Source of the DNA: 2-01-FULL-50-23 sp964509695
GTDB taxonomy: Bacteria > Patescibacteriota > Microgenomatia > UBA1400 > MFAQ01
Assembly: GCA_964509695.1 (NCBI GenBank)
Contig: CAZDXN010000004.1
Location: 1 to 50,733 of the forward strand
DNA length: 50,733 nucleotides
Reading direction: 5' to 3'
In this document: positions 37,748 to 46,006 of the stretch, one piece after another
How positions within the stretch are numbered: the stretch's first letter is position 1
Layout: the number at the start of each line of letters is the position of its first letter
Program-made: the position numbers and the translations under genes
Notes under the pieces: generated by a model
What the model saw: the letters and a program-made list of their open reading frames with translations, nothing else
What the model was told of the DNA's origin: nothing
Database searches by the model: none

Positions 37748-38136
37748 CGAAGAAATTCGCCAAGGAATTGAAGGAGGGAACTACTCTTTGTCTCCACGGC
37801 GAACTCGCGGCTGGAAAAACCACTTTTACCCAAGGGCTAGGGGAGTTTTACGGGATTGACAGAATGACCTCGCCCACCTACGTTATAGTTCATCAATATC
37901 CCATTGACCACGATTGGACAAAAATAAAAACTTTCTACCACGTCGACCTTTATCGGTTAGAAAACCACACTGAGATCAAATCTTTTTCAATCGACGAACT
38001 TTGGGACGATAAATCCAATCTAATCGTAGTCGAGTGGCCCGAGAGACTCGAGGGACACCTTCCCAAAAGCCGTTACGAAATAAATTTCAAAACACTCGGC
38101 ATTGATACCCGCGAGATCACCCTCAAACTAATATGA
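37699..38136 (+). CDS. tsaE: tRNA threonylcarbamoyladenosine biosynthesis ATPase TsaE
   Basis: The 145-aa P-loop protein has LCLHGELAAGKTTFTQGLGEFYGI (Walker A), then SPTYVIVHQYP, FYHVDLYRL and VVEWPERL, the standard TsaE blocks. It helps TsaD and TsaB attach threonylcarbamoyl to A37 of ANN-decoding tRNAs. tsaB follows with an ATGA overlap. The long overlap with the upstream gene means translation starts inside that gene. Confidence 0.95.
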   Translation: MEGIYVTSSAEETKALAKKFAKELKEGTTLCLHGELAAGKTTFTQGLGEFYGIDRMTSPTYVIVHQYPIDHDWTKIKTFYHVDLYRLENHTEIKSFSIDELWDDKSNLIVVEWPERLEGHLPKSRYEINFKTLGIDTREITLKLI

Positions 38137-38468
38137 AACTCTATCTGGATTCCACCAACAATCGCCAAGTCCTGATTCGTCTGGATGACGAAGAATTCAT
38201 CACCCGATACGCCACCCCACAGGAGCAAGACATTCTTTCCTTTCTCACTGAATCTTTGAAACAGAAAGGAAGATCTCTTGATGATCTCACCGAAATTGAG
38301 GTCAACCCCGGCCCCGGTTCCTTTACTGGTAGCCGCGTTGGCGTTGCCATTGCCAACGCTCTGGCTTTCGCTTTGGAGATTAATATCAACGGCAAATCTC
38401 CACCCGTCCTCCCCGTCTATGACGCATTTCCTCACATCACATTACCAAAGAAGGGGATTGACAAATAG
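38133..38468 (+). CDS. tsaB: Short TsaB-like protein (N-terminal half only)
   Basis: The 111-aa protein matches the N-terminal lobe of TsaB: MKLYLDSTNNRQVLIRL, LTEIEVNPGPGSFTGSRVGVAIANALAFAL. Full TsaB is about 210-230 aa, and the second ASKHA lobe is absent. The stop is genuine and followed by the next gene, so this is a short form rather than a frameshift. It may still bridge TsaD and TsaE. Confidence 0.85.
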   Translation: MKLYLDSTNNRQVLIRLDDEEFITRYATPQEQDILSFLTESLKQKGRSLDDLTEIEVNPGPGSFTGSRVGVAIANALAFALEININGKSPPVLPVYDAFPHITLPKKGIDK

Positions 38469-38486
38469 TCTTTTTTAGAGGATAAA
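38458..38486 (+). promoter_or_regulatory. Promoter of the surface protein gene
   Basis: TTGACA (38458-38463) lies at the end of tsaB. After 17 bases comes GATAAA (38481-38486), 8 bases before the ATG at 38495. Confidence 0.5.
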
Positions 38487-38494
38487 CGCACGAA

Positions 38495-40699
38495 ATGATT
38501 ATTACAGAACGTTTTCGTCGTCTAATTTCGTTCCTTCTTTCGTTTTGTTTAGTTTTTCGAACCCTTACTCCGGCATTGATTTATGCCGTCGACGACACCA
38601 TCTTCTTCGTCACTGGTGGTGAGGATCGGGCCACCAATGGAGGGTTTTGTGATGATATTAATTGCAATTTCGACAGCGATCTTCCTAGTTTGGCAGCCGT
38701 TGATTCCGACTATCTGGAAATTAGTAGTTTTCTTGATGGAGTAACAGCTTCTTGGAGTAATGGTGACTATTCCGTTGACCGATACGTCCAGTTTAATTTT
38801 TCTCCCGGCCTAGATTCAAGCGCGTCAATTAATAACCCTCACTTGAAATTAGTTTACAAAACAAACCAGATAGACGGAGCCTCGGACTTTGGTGCCAAGA
38901 TGATTGTCAGTGCGGACGACAATTTTGACGAGGATACTGATTTTGTTACAACCTCACTCACTCCAGATGCGGCAATTTCAGACACCGATCAATCATTCAC
39001 CGTCGATCTATCTGAGGAGTACTGGAATGTTGATGCCCTCAACAATCTCAAGATTAGATTTTATTTCTTTGGCGATACGTCAGGAGAGGGGGATCCCGGG
39101 GTTACCACCAGTTTCAATCAGGTTGTTTTAGACGTGAACCAAGATCCTACTTTACCCCTTATTACGGTTTTGGGTGATGATCCGGTCACGATTGAAATCA
39201 ATTCGACATATATTGACGTCGGCTCAACCGCCGTTGACGGCCTAGGCGGGGATATTTCCAGTCAGATATTCATCGATGATTCAAACGTCGATACTTCACA
39301 AACCGGAACCTATACGGTCTATTTTGATGTTGATGACTCTGATGGCAATAGCGCTGTACAAGAAACCCGAACCGTCAACGTAGTTGACTCAATCGCCACC
39401 GCCTTCGCCGTGATATCTGCAAATTTAGCCGCTCCCGGCAGTGACATCGCCAACAATCTCAATTTGGTAAATACAAACAACGTTAGCAGTTTCTCAGGTT
39501 TATATTTTGAAAAATCTATTGATGGGACGCCGGTTGGAAGACTGACATTTACGAACGCTCTAGATTTATCTGATAGCGCAACTCAGGAATTCTTGCAAAA
39601 TCTTGGCAGCAAACTTGATCAGGGAAACGGCAGAATAGCACTTGAAGCAACAGACTCGACGATATTTGCAGCCACTGGTGCGACACTCGAAATGTACGAC
39701 ATAACATCCTCCGTTACTTCGTCAAATCTTGTCGTTCGTGACGACAGCGGCTTAGTCTTGGATCCATTGGGGATTATCAGCGGATTTATATATGATTCCG
39801 AAGCCAACAAAGTGACGTTCAATACGGCGCATTTTACCCAATTTGATATCGACACCACCGCTCCGACAAAACCGGTCGCTACCCCAGCAGCTGGAGATTA
39901 CACCTCTGCTCAGTCGGTGACCCTAACTAGCTCTGACAATATAAGTGGTGTGGACAAAATTTATTACACCACGGACGGCTCTACACCTGACAAAACAAAA
40001 ACAGAATACACCGGTGCAATTAACGTAAGTGAAGATCTGACGATCAAAGCTATCGCCTATGACAAAGCCGGCAATGCCAGCGATATCCTAGAAGCCGTTT
40101 ACGGGATTTCAACGGAAACTTCTGCTTCAGGAGGAATCGGCGGTGGGGGAAGCGATGGCCGTTCGGATGGTCTAGCCGGACAGACACCCGTTTGCAACGA
40201 TACCAAACCTGGTTCCGCCCCAACCCTTCTTAGCGCTCTCGGTGGAATAAACAACGTGACTCTAAAATGGACCGAAGCCGCCGACCCGTTGACCTATTAC
40301 CTGATCACTTATGGTACCAAACCCGGCGCCCAAACCTATGGCAATCCGAATGTCGGCGGCAAGGGGACGACCGGCTACACCGTCAGCGGTTTATCAGGGG
40401 GAATCACTTATTATTTCCAAGTCCGGGCCGGAAATGGTTGTGCCCCGGGAGATTACTCCAACGAAATTAGTGCTACAGCTCTTGGCGCCGCTATTGCGAC
40501 AGAAACACCAGCCGAAGGATTCACTCCCGGCATCAAGGGCACTTCCTCCGATTTAACCCCGGCACCGAGCGTAGCGAATCCGCCTTTGGCGGAAACACCG
40601 ACTCCAACTCCAACAGCGACCTTCCCCACCTGGTGGCCAATTCTACTTCTTCTTATCACGGGCAGTTTTGGAGTTTGGGTCTTCTTCCGCCGCCGCTAA
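38495..40699 (+). CDS. Large multidomain surface protein (DUF5011, CHB_HEX, FN3)
   Basis: The 734-aa protein has a signal peptide and an N-terminal beta domain (~30-215). A DUF5011-type Ig repeat (~220-300: IEINSTYIDVGSTAVDG...GTYTVYFDVDDSDGNSA) is followed by a chitobiase-C-type domain (~455-545: YYTTDGSTPDKTKTEYTG) and an FN3 domain (~570-660). A Pro/Thr stretch and a C-terminal anchor, WWPILLLLITGSFGVWVFFRRR, end the protein. It is likely displayed for adhesion or binding of sugars. A PSVANPPLAE repeat lies in the stalk. Confidence 0.85.
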   Translation: MIITERFRRLISFLLSFCLVFRTLTPALIYAVDDTIFFVTGGEDRATNGGFCDDINCNFDSDLPSLAAVDSDYLEISSFLDGVTASWSNGDYSVDRYVQFNFSPGLDSSASINNPHLKLVYKTNQIDGASDFGAKMIVSADDNFDEDTDFVTTSLTPDAAISDTDQSFTVDLSEEYWNVDALNNLKIRFYFFGDTSGEGDPGVTTSFNQVVLDVNQDPTLPLITVLGDDPVTIEINSTYIDVGSTAVDGLGGDISSQIFIDDSNVDTSQTGTYTVYFDVDDSDGNSAVQETRTVNVVDSIATAFAVISANLAAPGSDIANNLNLVNTNNVSSFSGLYFEKSIDGTPVGRLTFTNALDLSDSATQEFLQNLGSKLDQGNGRIALEATDSTIFAATGATLEMYDITSSVTSSNLVVRDDSGLVLDPLGIISGFIYDSEANKVTFNTAHFTQFDIDTTAPTKPVATPAAGDYTSAQSVTLTSSDNISGVDKIYYTTDGSTPDKTKTEYTGAINVSEDLTIKAIAYDKAGNASDILEAVYGISTETSASGGIGGGGSDGRSDGLAGQTPVCNDTKPGSAPTLLSALGGINNVTLKWTEAADPLTYYLITYGTKPGAQTYGNPNVGGKGTTGYTVSGLSGGITYYFQVRAGNGCAPGDYSNEISATALGAAIATETPAEGFTPGIKGTSSDLTPAPSVANPPLAETPTPTPTATFPTWWPILLLLITGSFGVWVFFRRR
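40561..40596. repeat. GAGCGTAGCG...CCGCCTTTGG in-frame repeat, copy 2
   Basis: GGCACCGAGCGTAGCGAATCCGCCTTTGGCGGAAAC encodes PSVANPPLAE within the stalk of the surface protein. It matches the copy at 26849-26904 apart from an extra unit there. Confidence 0.65.
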
Positions 40700-40706
40700 A
40701 ATATTG

Positions 40707-40712
40707 TAAACT
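40707..40712 (+). promoter_or_regulatory. -10 element of the CAP-domain gene (leaderless)
   Basis: TAAACT, directly preceded by TG, ends 8 bases before the ATG at 40721. Confidence 0.45.
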
Positions 40713-40720
40713 GGTATTCA

Positions 40721-41545
40721 ATGGCCAGTAATCCTCTGCATCTTTTTTTACCGCATCAGCACAACAATTTCAAAGCGAGGCTCCTGCACCACCATTCTCT
40801 TTTGGTTCTCTTGGGTATTTTTATCATGGCCCAGTCGGCCATTTCCATCTTTCATACGGCCAACCCCAATGTTCTCGGCTATGCCTCCCAAATTTCTCCA
40901 ACAGCCATCGTTGAGCTTACGAACAGACAGCGTCAAGCAGCCGGTCTAAATACTCTCAAAGAGAATAAACTTCTCGACGAAGCCGCCGCCGCCAAAGCCG
41001 CGGATATGTTTGCCAGAGACTACTGGGCCCATAACGCCCCGGACGGGACCGAGCCTTGGTCTTTTGTCCTCGGTTCTGGTTATTCTTATCTCCACGCCGG
41101 CGAAAATCTCGCTCGCGATTTTCGTGATCCGGACTCAGTCGTCACCGCTTGGATGAAGTCTCCCAGTCACAAAGCCAATCTAATTAGCTCTAAATATCGG
41201 GATATCGGCGTCGCCGTCGTCGACGGCAAGTTGAACGGCGTCGAAACCACGCTTGTCGTTCAGATGTTTGGTACCAGCCAATCAGCCACCCCATCAGTCG
41301 CTTCCAGAAATATCTCCGTTGTTCCGCAGGTGTTTGCCGGGGAAGCCCGCATTTCCTCCTTTGATGTCAGCCGTTCCATCTCTCTTGCCTTTGCTATTCT
41401 GATTATATTTACCCTCGCCTTTGACTGGTTGATCGTCTGGCGCCGAAATATTATCCGCATTTCCGGCAAGACCTGGGCCCACCTGACTTACTTTCTAACC
41501 CTCCTTGCCATTCTCATATTACTCAAGCAAGGTCTGGTCCTATGA
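40721..41545 (+). CDS. CAP/SCP-domain membrane protein
   Basis: The 274-aa protein has a first helix (LVLLGIFIMAQSAISIF). An extracytoplasmic CAP domain (~65-190) has NRQRQAAGLNTLKENKLLDEAA, the conserved His in WAHNAPDGTEPW, HAGENLARDF and WMKSPSHKANL. Two C-terminal helices follow. The His and Glu residues of the CAP cavity are kept. Bacterial CAP proteins are poorly characterised secreted proteins. It overlaps the next gene (ATGA). Confidence 0.88.
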   Translation: MASNPLHLFLPHQHNNFKARLLHHHSLLVLLGIFIMAQSAISIFHTANPNVLGYASQISPTAIVELTNRQRQAAGLNTLKENKLLDEAAAAKAADMFARDYWAHNAPDGTEPWSFVLGSGYSYLHAGENLARDFRDPDSVVTAWMKSPSHKANLISSKYRDIGVAVVDGKLNGVETTLVVQMFGTSQSATPSVASRNISVVPQVFAGEARISSFDVSRSISLAFAILIIFTLAFDWLIVWRRNIIRISGKTWAHLTYFLTLLAILILLKQGLVL

Positions 41546-41811
41546 AGAACAAATCTCTCCGTCATGTCTATCACTATGTCGTATTGCTTGTTTTGATGGT
41601 CGCCAGCCTGATCGCCACCTTCATCATTGGGCGAAACGCCGCCTCTCATGTCATTGTCCTCGCTTCTATTTCTATTGCCGTCGCCTATTTTATCTGGGGA
41701 GTCGTCCATTCCGCTCTCGAAGATGAATTTCATGCGGAAATCATTTTTGAATACTTCCTCTTCGCCTCTCTCGGTTTTGCCTTGGTCTTGGGTGTGTTAT
41801 ATTACCTCTAA
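41542..41811 (+). CDS. Small three-helix membrane protein (89 aa)
   Basis: Three hydrophobic segments (VYHYVVLLVLMVASLIATFIIG; VIVLASISIAVAYFIWGVVH; FLFASLGFALVLGVLYYL) with short loops. It is coupled to the CAP gene by an ATGA overlap and is followed 2 bases later by the RmlA-type gene. No known family. Confidence 0.6.
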   Translation: MKNKSLRHVYHYVVLLVLMVASLIATFIIGRNAASHVIVLASISIAVAYFIWGVVHSALEDEFHAEIIFEYFLFASLGFALVLGVLYYL

Positions 41812-41813
41812 TT

Positions 41814-42539
41814 ATGAAAGGTGTCGTACTCGCTGGTGGTTTGGGTACCCGTCTTCGTCCCCTGTCACTCGCCACCAACAAACATCTCCTGCCCATCTAT
41901 GACCAGCCGATGGTCTTTTATCCCATTCAAACCTTGGTCAAGGCGGGGATTACCGAAGTTATCATCGTTACCGGTGGTCCTCACGCCGGTCACTTCCTTC
42001 CCGTCCTCAAAAATGGCGATAATCTTGGTCTAACTCATCTGGAATACGCCTACCAAGAGGGAGAGGGTGGTATTCCCGCTGCTGTCGCCCTAGCAGAGAA
42101 GTTTGCCGCAGGTGACTCAATTTGTGTCATTCTTGGAGACAACACTACCGATGCTGACATTTCCTCAGCTGTTAGGAATTTTAACGGCGGTTCAATCGCC
42201 TTCTTGAAAGAAGTCCCTGATCCCGAGCGCTATGGCGTCCCGGTTTTCGACGGAAAAGACAAAACAAAAATTATTCGTATCGAAGAAAAACCCAAACACC
42301 CAAAATCAAAATACGCTTCTACTGGTCTTTATATTTTTGACAACAAATGTTTCAATTTTATCCGAAACTGCAAACCATCCGCCAGAGGAGAACTGGAAAT
42401 ACCAGACGTCCAAAATCAATATATCGACAGAGGCGAACTCCGATGGGAGATGCTAGATGGATTCTGGACCGATGCCGGCAAGTTTGAAACCTTGTTTGCC
42501 GCCAACGCCTACTGGGCAAAGAAAAAAGGAATAGTCTAG
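41814..42539 (+). CDS. RmlA-type sugar-1-phosphate nucleotidyltransferase
   Basis: The 241-aa enzyme begins MKGVVLAGGLGTRLRPLSLATNKHLLPIYDQPM, the signature of glucose-1-phosphate thymidylyltransferases. It continues with YAYQEGEGGIPAAVALAE, VILGDN and the EIPDVQNQYI and DGFWTDAGKFE blocks. It would make dTDP-glucose (or similar) for rhamnose or other envelope sugars. No rmlBCD genes are in the window. The catalytic core is complete, though the protein is shorter than the ~290-aa RmlA. Confidence 0.92.
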   Translation: MKGVVLAGGLGTRLRPLSLATNKHLLPIYDQPMVFYPIQTLVKAGITEVIIVTGGPHAGHFLPVLKNGDNLGLTHLEYAYQEGEGGIPAAVALAEKFAAGDSICVILGDNTTDADISSAVRNFNGGSIAFLKEVPDPERYGVPVFDGKDKTKIIRIEEKPKHPKSKYASTGLYIFDNKCFNFIRNCKPSARGELEIPDVQNQYIDRGELRWEMLDGFWTDAGKFETLFAANAYWAKKKGIV

Positions 42540-42542
42540 AAT
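42537..42542 (+). promoter_or_regulatory. -10 element of the gene at 42549 (leaderless)
   Basis: TAGAAT overlaps the stop of the RmlA gene and ends 6 bases before a GTG start. Confidence 0.5.
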
Positions 42543-42548
42543 AGTCTT

Positions 42549-43325
42549 GTGAAGCGCCTTTTCGTTATCTTGCTACTTACTACATGCTACTTGCTACTTG
42601 CCAGCCGGGTTTTAGCCGACCAGACCCCCTATTTTTCGGATTATAATTTTCAGCTTGACCAATACCGCAAAAACTATGCCGAATATCAAAACTTCAAGAA
42701 CGATTACCTCGCTCACCCTACGCTAAACAACGAACAAAAAGCGATTCTTTCCGCCAAGCAAACAATTTCCGCCCGGGAACTAGCCTGGGCGAATTTCGTT
42801 CTGGTTTTATCGGATTCAATTAGTGTTACCGGCATCAACTATCCCTTATCAGAAAAAGCCAAGGCCGATCTTGCCGCCATCGCCAAATATCACTTCGGCC
42901 AAGCGACAGCCGTTAGTAGTGTCGTCACTCGGGCGGATCTGACTACCTTCACCAAAAACGAATTAAAAGTCACCGCCACCCACAAACTCGCCCTAACTCA
43001 AGCTCAAGTCGCCAACAAGTTGGTCCAATTGATCAATTTCCAAACCGATGCCAAAGCCGCCTACGACTCTCTCCTGCCCAAACTTACTGCAGTTACCGAC
43101 GAGGTCTCGGTCAAAAATGGCCTAGATCAAATCCAGACCTCGAGTGTTCAAATTAATGACCAGATTTCCACACTAGCAAAAAAGACAGGCGACCTGAATG
43201 TCGATCAGTTTAGTATCGACCAATTTTATTCAAATAGTTCCGAGATACTGGTTCAAATTCGCGCCAACGTAACCCGCCTAGTGAATATCATTATCGATTT
43301 AGACACCAATTATGTTCGTCACTAA
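42549..43325 (+). CDS. Secreted helical protein, unknown function
   Basis: The 258-aa protein has a signal peptide (KRLFVILLLTTCYLLLASRVLADQ) and then is mostly helical with long amphipathic stretches (for example 130-250, ILVQIRANVTRLVNIIIDL). No catalytic motif is seen. It overlaps the next gene by 14 bases, so the two proteins may work together at the membrane. GTG start is supported by the -10 six bases upstream. Confidence 0.65.
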   Translation: MKRLFVILLLTTCYLLLASRVLADQTPYFSDYNFQLDQYRKNYAEYQNFKNDYLAHPTLNNEQKAILSAKQTISARELAWANFVLVLSDSISVTGINYPLSEKAKADLAAIAKYHFGQATAVSSVVTRADLTTFTKNELKVTATHKLALTQAQVANKLVQLINFQTDAKAAYDSLLPKLTAVTDEVSVKNGLDQIQTSSVQINDQISTLAKKTGDLNVDQFSIDQFYSNSSEILVQIRANVTRLVNIIIDLDTNYVRH

Positions 43326-43695
43326 AATAAAAGCCTTTCTTCTCAATCTTTATCCCGAGCTTTCTCGATTTCCTATTTTTGCACAAATCACCACCACGGT
43401 TATCCCCGCTTTGACTCCGAGAGTGAAAAAAGTAATCCGCTGGGGGTTGCCGATTGGAACTATCTTCTTGGTGCTGATTTTAGGAATCAGGATTGGAGGG
43501 GTTCTACTTGGTTTTTTTGTCCCGAAAGAGATTTTCCCCAACCCTGTCGAGGTTGTCATCCCCACTGCTACCAGTACCTATCAATCGGTTTTTCTCCCTC
43601 TGCAGAGATCTGTTTCTGACTTTAACCCTCAATTGCCCGATCCTTTACCTCCCGTCTTTGACGAAAAAATCTCCCTCGAACCCATCACAGAATAG
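43312..43695 (+). CDS. Single-pass membrane protein, unknown function
   Basis: The 127-aa protein has one clear helix (LPIGTIFLVLILGIRIGGVLLGFFV) and a Pro-rich C-terminal tail outside (FPNPVEVVIPTATSTYQ, then SDFNPQLPDPLPPVFDEKISLEP). It is coupled to the secreted helical protein upstream. No recognised family. Confidence 0.6.
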   Translation: MFVTKIKAFLLNLYPELSRFPIFAQITTTVIPALTPRVKKVIRWGLPIGTIFLVLILGIRIGGVLLGFFVPKEIFPNPVEVVIPTATSTYQSVFLPLQRSVSDFNPQLPDPLPPVFDEKISLEPITE

Positions 43696-43698
43696 TTG

Positions 43699-43707
43699 TG
43701 CTAGAAT
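43699..43707 (+). promoter_or_regulatory. Extended -10 of the SurA-like gene (leaderless)
   Basis: TG-C-TAGAAT (hexamer 43702-43707) ends 6 bases before the ATG at 43714. Confidence 0.6.
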
Positions 43708-43713
43708 AACCCT

Positions 43714-44385
43714 ATGAAAACAAAAACCACCCCCAAATTATCCAAGAAAGTCGTCAAGAACTCCAGTCCTTCCGTGGAGGTTTCTCCGCAAAGAGTCGAC
43801 CGTCCTACCAAAAGGTTTATTATCTTGGCCATCATTATTCTCCTCGGTGGAATCATAGCTCTCGGTTCCAAGAAATACAAAAATCTCATTATTGTCGGTA
43901 AAGTTAATGGCCGACCTGTTACTCGCCTCGAACTGGAAGTGGCCCTGAACAGTCGCTACGGACAGCAAACCTTCGATGACCTGGCCAGCAACATTTTGGT
44001 CCAACAGCTGGCAGCCAAAAACGAAGTCACTGTTTCTGACGACGAAGTTAGCCAGGAAATCGAAGCGACCTCTGTCCGTCTTGGGGGGAAGGAGGCTCTG
44101 ACCGCCACTCTCGACCGCATGGGTTATACCATGGTTCGTTTAGAGGACGAAATGCGCGTTCAGGTCTTAGTGAAGAAGCTCGCCGAGAAAGTTCTCAAGG
44201 TCGAAGTTACCGATGATGAAATTCAGAAATTCTTCAACGACAACAAGACTCTTTTCCCAAGCAAGACCTTCGATGAAGTCAAGGAAGATATCAAACAGAA
44301 TCTTCTCCAGCAAAAGAACCAACAGGAGTTTGCCACTTGGTTTGCCGACCAAAAGAAAAATGCCAACATCCAAAGCTACCTCTAA
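43714..44385 (+). CDS. SurA-N-like chaperone without isomerase domain
   Basis: The 223-aa protein has a basic N-terminus, one helix (FIILAIIILLGGIIALG) and a SurA N-terminal-type helical domain. This is VGKVNGRPVTRLELEVALNSRYGQQTFDDLASNILVQQLA, then VTDDEIQKFFNDNKTLF and FDEVKEDIKQNLLQQKNQQEF. The parvulin (PPIC) isomerase domain is missing. It probably acts as a membrane-tethered chaperone for exported proteins. It overlaps the next gene by 26 bases. Confidence 0.8.
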   Translation: MKTKTTPKLSKKVVKNSSPSVEVSPQRVDRPTKRFIILAIIILLGGIIALGSKKYKNLIIVGKVNGRPVTRLELEVALNSRYGQQTFDDLASNILVQQLAAKNEVTVSDDEVSQEIEATSVRLGGKEALTATLDRMGYTMVRLEDEMRVQVLVKKLAEKVLKVEVTDDEIQKFFNDNKTLFPSKTFDEVKEDIKQNLLQQKNQQEFATWFADQKKNANIQSYL

Positions 44386-45151
44386 AAAAACTGCCAAGAC
44401 CAAACCGGGTAGATCAGTTCCCTTGCTCGGTATCGCCCTTATTCTTTCCCTCTCCATCCTCGCATACATCCGTTGGTTGAATGGACAAGTCCCCGATTCA
44501 GCTCAAAAGATAGAAGATTCGCCCACTATTGTTGTCGCCGCCCCCATTTCCTTGCCGAAGCCATCGCTGACGAGTCGGACTTCAGTAGAAGCGGCGATGC
44601 AGACGCGCAGAAGTCGACGGGATTTTACGGGAGATAGTCTCAATATCAAACAAGTTGGTCAGATGCTTTGGTCGGCCCAGGGAGTCACCACTGATTGGGG
44701 TGGTAGGACAGCGCCATCAGCCAAGTCCGCCTATCCCCTGACCGTTTATTTGGTCGCCACCAAAGTCATCGATCTTGCCCCGGGTATCTATCAATATCTT
44801 CCCGGCGAACGGGAAGCGGTCCACCAAATTCAATTAATCAAACAAGGCGATCTCCATACTGTCATAGGCACTGCTATCGGTCAAAATGCCGCCACCAACC
44901 CTCCGGCACTGATCATTATCGCGGCCGATATGGCCAAAATGGCCAAAGCCTTTGACGGCGTCAGAAATGACAACAACGTCTATCTTGAGGTCGGTCATGC
45001 CGCCCAAAACATGTATCTTCAGGCTGAGAGTTTAGGTCTTGGAATGGTCTCCATGGCCGGCTTCGATGGAACCAAAGTCGCCGCCGCGGCCGGAATTCCC
45101 GCCAACGAAACTATTATTTACGCCATCCCCTTCGGCATCCCCAAACCCTAA
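44360..45151 (+). CDS. Membrane-anchored SagB-like nitroreductase-fold protein
   Basis: The 263-aa protein has an N-terminal basic segment and helix (SVPLLGIALILSLSILAYI). A nitroreductase domain follows: SVEAAMQTRRSRRDFTGDSLNIKQVGQMLWSAQGVT, GIYQYLPGE, then VGHAAQNMYLQAESLGLGMVSMAGFDG. The Arg cluster and the H-A-A-Q-N-M-x-L-Q-A block are hallmarks of SagB-type FMN dehydrogenases. No peptide precursor or cyclodehydratase is nearby, so the substrate is unknown. The ATG at 44360 is preferred over the longer ORF, which overlaps the SurA-like gene out of frame. Confidence 0.82.
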   Translation: MPTSKATSKKTAKTKPGRSVPLLGIALILSLSILAYIRWLNGQVPDSAQKIEDSPTIVVAAPISLPKPSLTSRTSVEAAMQTRRSRRDFTGDSLNIKQVGQMLWSAQGVTTDWGGRTAPSAKSAYPLTVYLVATKVIDLAPGIYQYLPGEREAVHQIQLIKQGDLHTVIGTAIGQNAATNPPALIIIAADMAKMAKAFDGVRNDNNVYLEVGHAAQNMYLQAESLGLGMVSMAGFDGTKVAAAAGIPANETIIYAIPFGIPKP

Positions 45152-45153
45152 CC

Positions 45154-45339
45154 ATGGCAACAAAACCAGAAAAAGACCCATTGGACCTCATGTTGGAAAA
45201 TCTTACTCCAGAACAAAAAGTCGCCATTTCCGAAGTGGCCAACGCAGAAAATATATCTCCCAAAGAGGCTCTGTTGAAGAAACTTGCACAGGAACAAGAC
45301 GACGATCGCGAAAATCGAAGAGAAGGTCGCGCTCCCTAA
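45154..45339 (+). CDS. Small charged hypothetical protein (61 aa)
   Basis: A 61-aa acidic/basic protein (MATKPEKDPLDLMLENLTPE, ending DDDRENRREGRAP) with a predicted helix in the middle. It starts 2 bases after the nitroreductase stop and is convergent with trmD, overlapping by 4 bases. Function is unknown. Confidence 0.5.
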   Translation: MATKPEKDPLDLMLENLTPEQKVAISEVANAENISPKEALLKKLAQEQDDDRENRREGRAP

Positions 45340-45980
45340 TTATCTTTACGCCACTCGCCAATTTTCTTGTGATGGCCCGAGAGTAGGATTTCGGGGACTT
45401 TCCAGCCATTGTATTCTTCCGGTCTGGTGTACTGGGGGTATTCGATTTCTCCTTCAGTTTGATACGATTCTTCGACCAGAGACTCTTCATTTCCGAGAAC
45501 CCCGGGTAGGAGTCTCACCACGCTATCAACCACCACCATCGCTGGAATCTCGCCCCCAGTCAGGACATAACTGCCGATTGAAATTACTTCATCGGCAACA
45601 TGTTCATGGACCCGATGATCAATCCCTTCGTAATGTGGAGCGATGATAATCAAGTGTTCTTCGGCCTTGAGTTGTTCCGCTTTTTGCTGATTGTAAATCG
45701 GCCCCTTCGTATCCATCAGAATAACTTTCGAATTCTTAACTTCGTAACTTCTTAACTTCTTAACTTCCTCCACAGCTCTATCTACAACATCCACCCTCAT
45801 CACCATTCCCGGGCCACCTCCATATGGCGAAGCATCCACGCTTTTATGTTTATCAGTCGACCACTCCCGCAGGTTATGAATCTTTATCTCGACCACCCCC
45901 TTATCTTGTGCCCGTCTGACGATCGACTCCGTTAGAGGAGCAAACATTTCCGGGAAAATAGTTAGAATATCAATCTTCAT
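45336..45980 (-). CDS. trmD: tRNA (guanine-N1)-methyltransferase TrmD
   Basis: The 214-aa SPOUT enzyme methylates G37 of tRNAs reading CNN codons. It starts MKIDILTIFPEMFAPL and has DASPYGGGPGMVMRVD, IIAPHYEGIDHRVHEHVADEVISIGSYVLTGGEIPAMVVVD (trefoil knot and SAM site) and the YTRPEEYNG block. The start at 45980 is chosen over 46007 because the family begins with MKIDILT and a TATAAT lies 10 bases upstream. It is slightly shorter at the C-terminus than E. coli TrmD. Confidence 0.95.
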   Translation of the reverse strand: MKIDILTIFPEMFAPLTESIVRRAQDKGVVEIKIHNLREWSTDKHKSVDASPYGGGPGMVMRVDVVDRAVEEVKKLRSYEVKNSKVILMDTKGPIYNQQKAEQLKAEEHLIIIAPHYEGIDHRVHEHVADEVISIGSYVLTGGEIPAMVVVDSVVRLLPGVLGNEESLVEESYQTEGEIEYPQYTRPEEYNGWKVPEILLSGHHKKIGEWRKDN

Positions 45981-45989
45981 CACAAAGTG

Positions 45990-45998
45990 TATTATACT
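45990..45998. promoter_or_regulatory. Bidirectional promoter, overlapping -10 boxes
   Basis: TATTATA (45990-45996) reads TATAAT on minus (trmD) and TATTAT on plus; TATACT (45993-45998) is a second plus option. Gaps are 10 bases to trmD and 8 bases (from TATACT) to the GT2 gene at 46007. Confidence 0.55.
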
Positions 45999-46006
45999 TA
46001 AAACCA

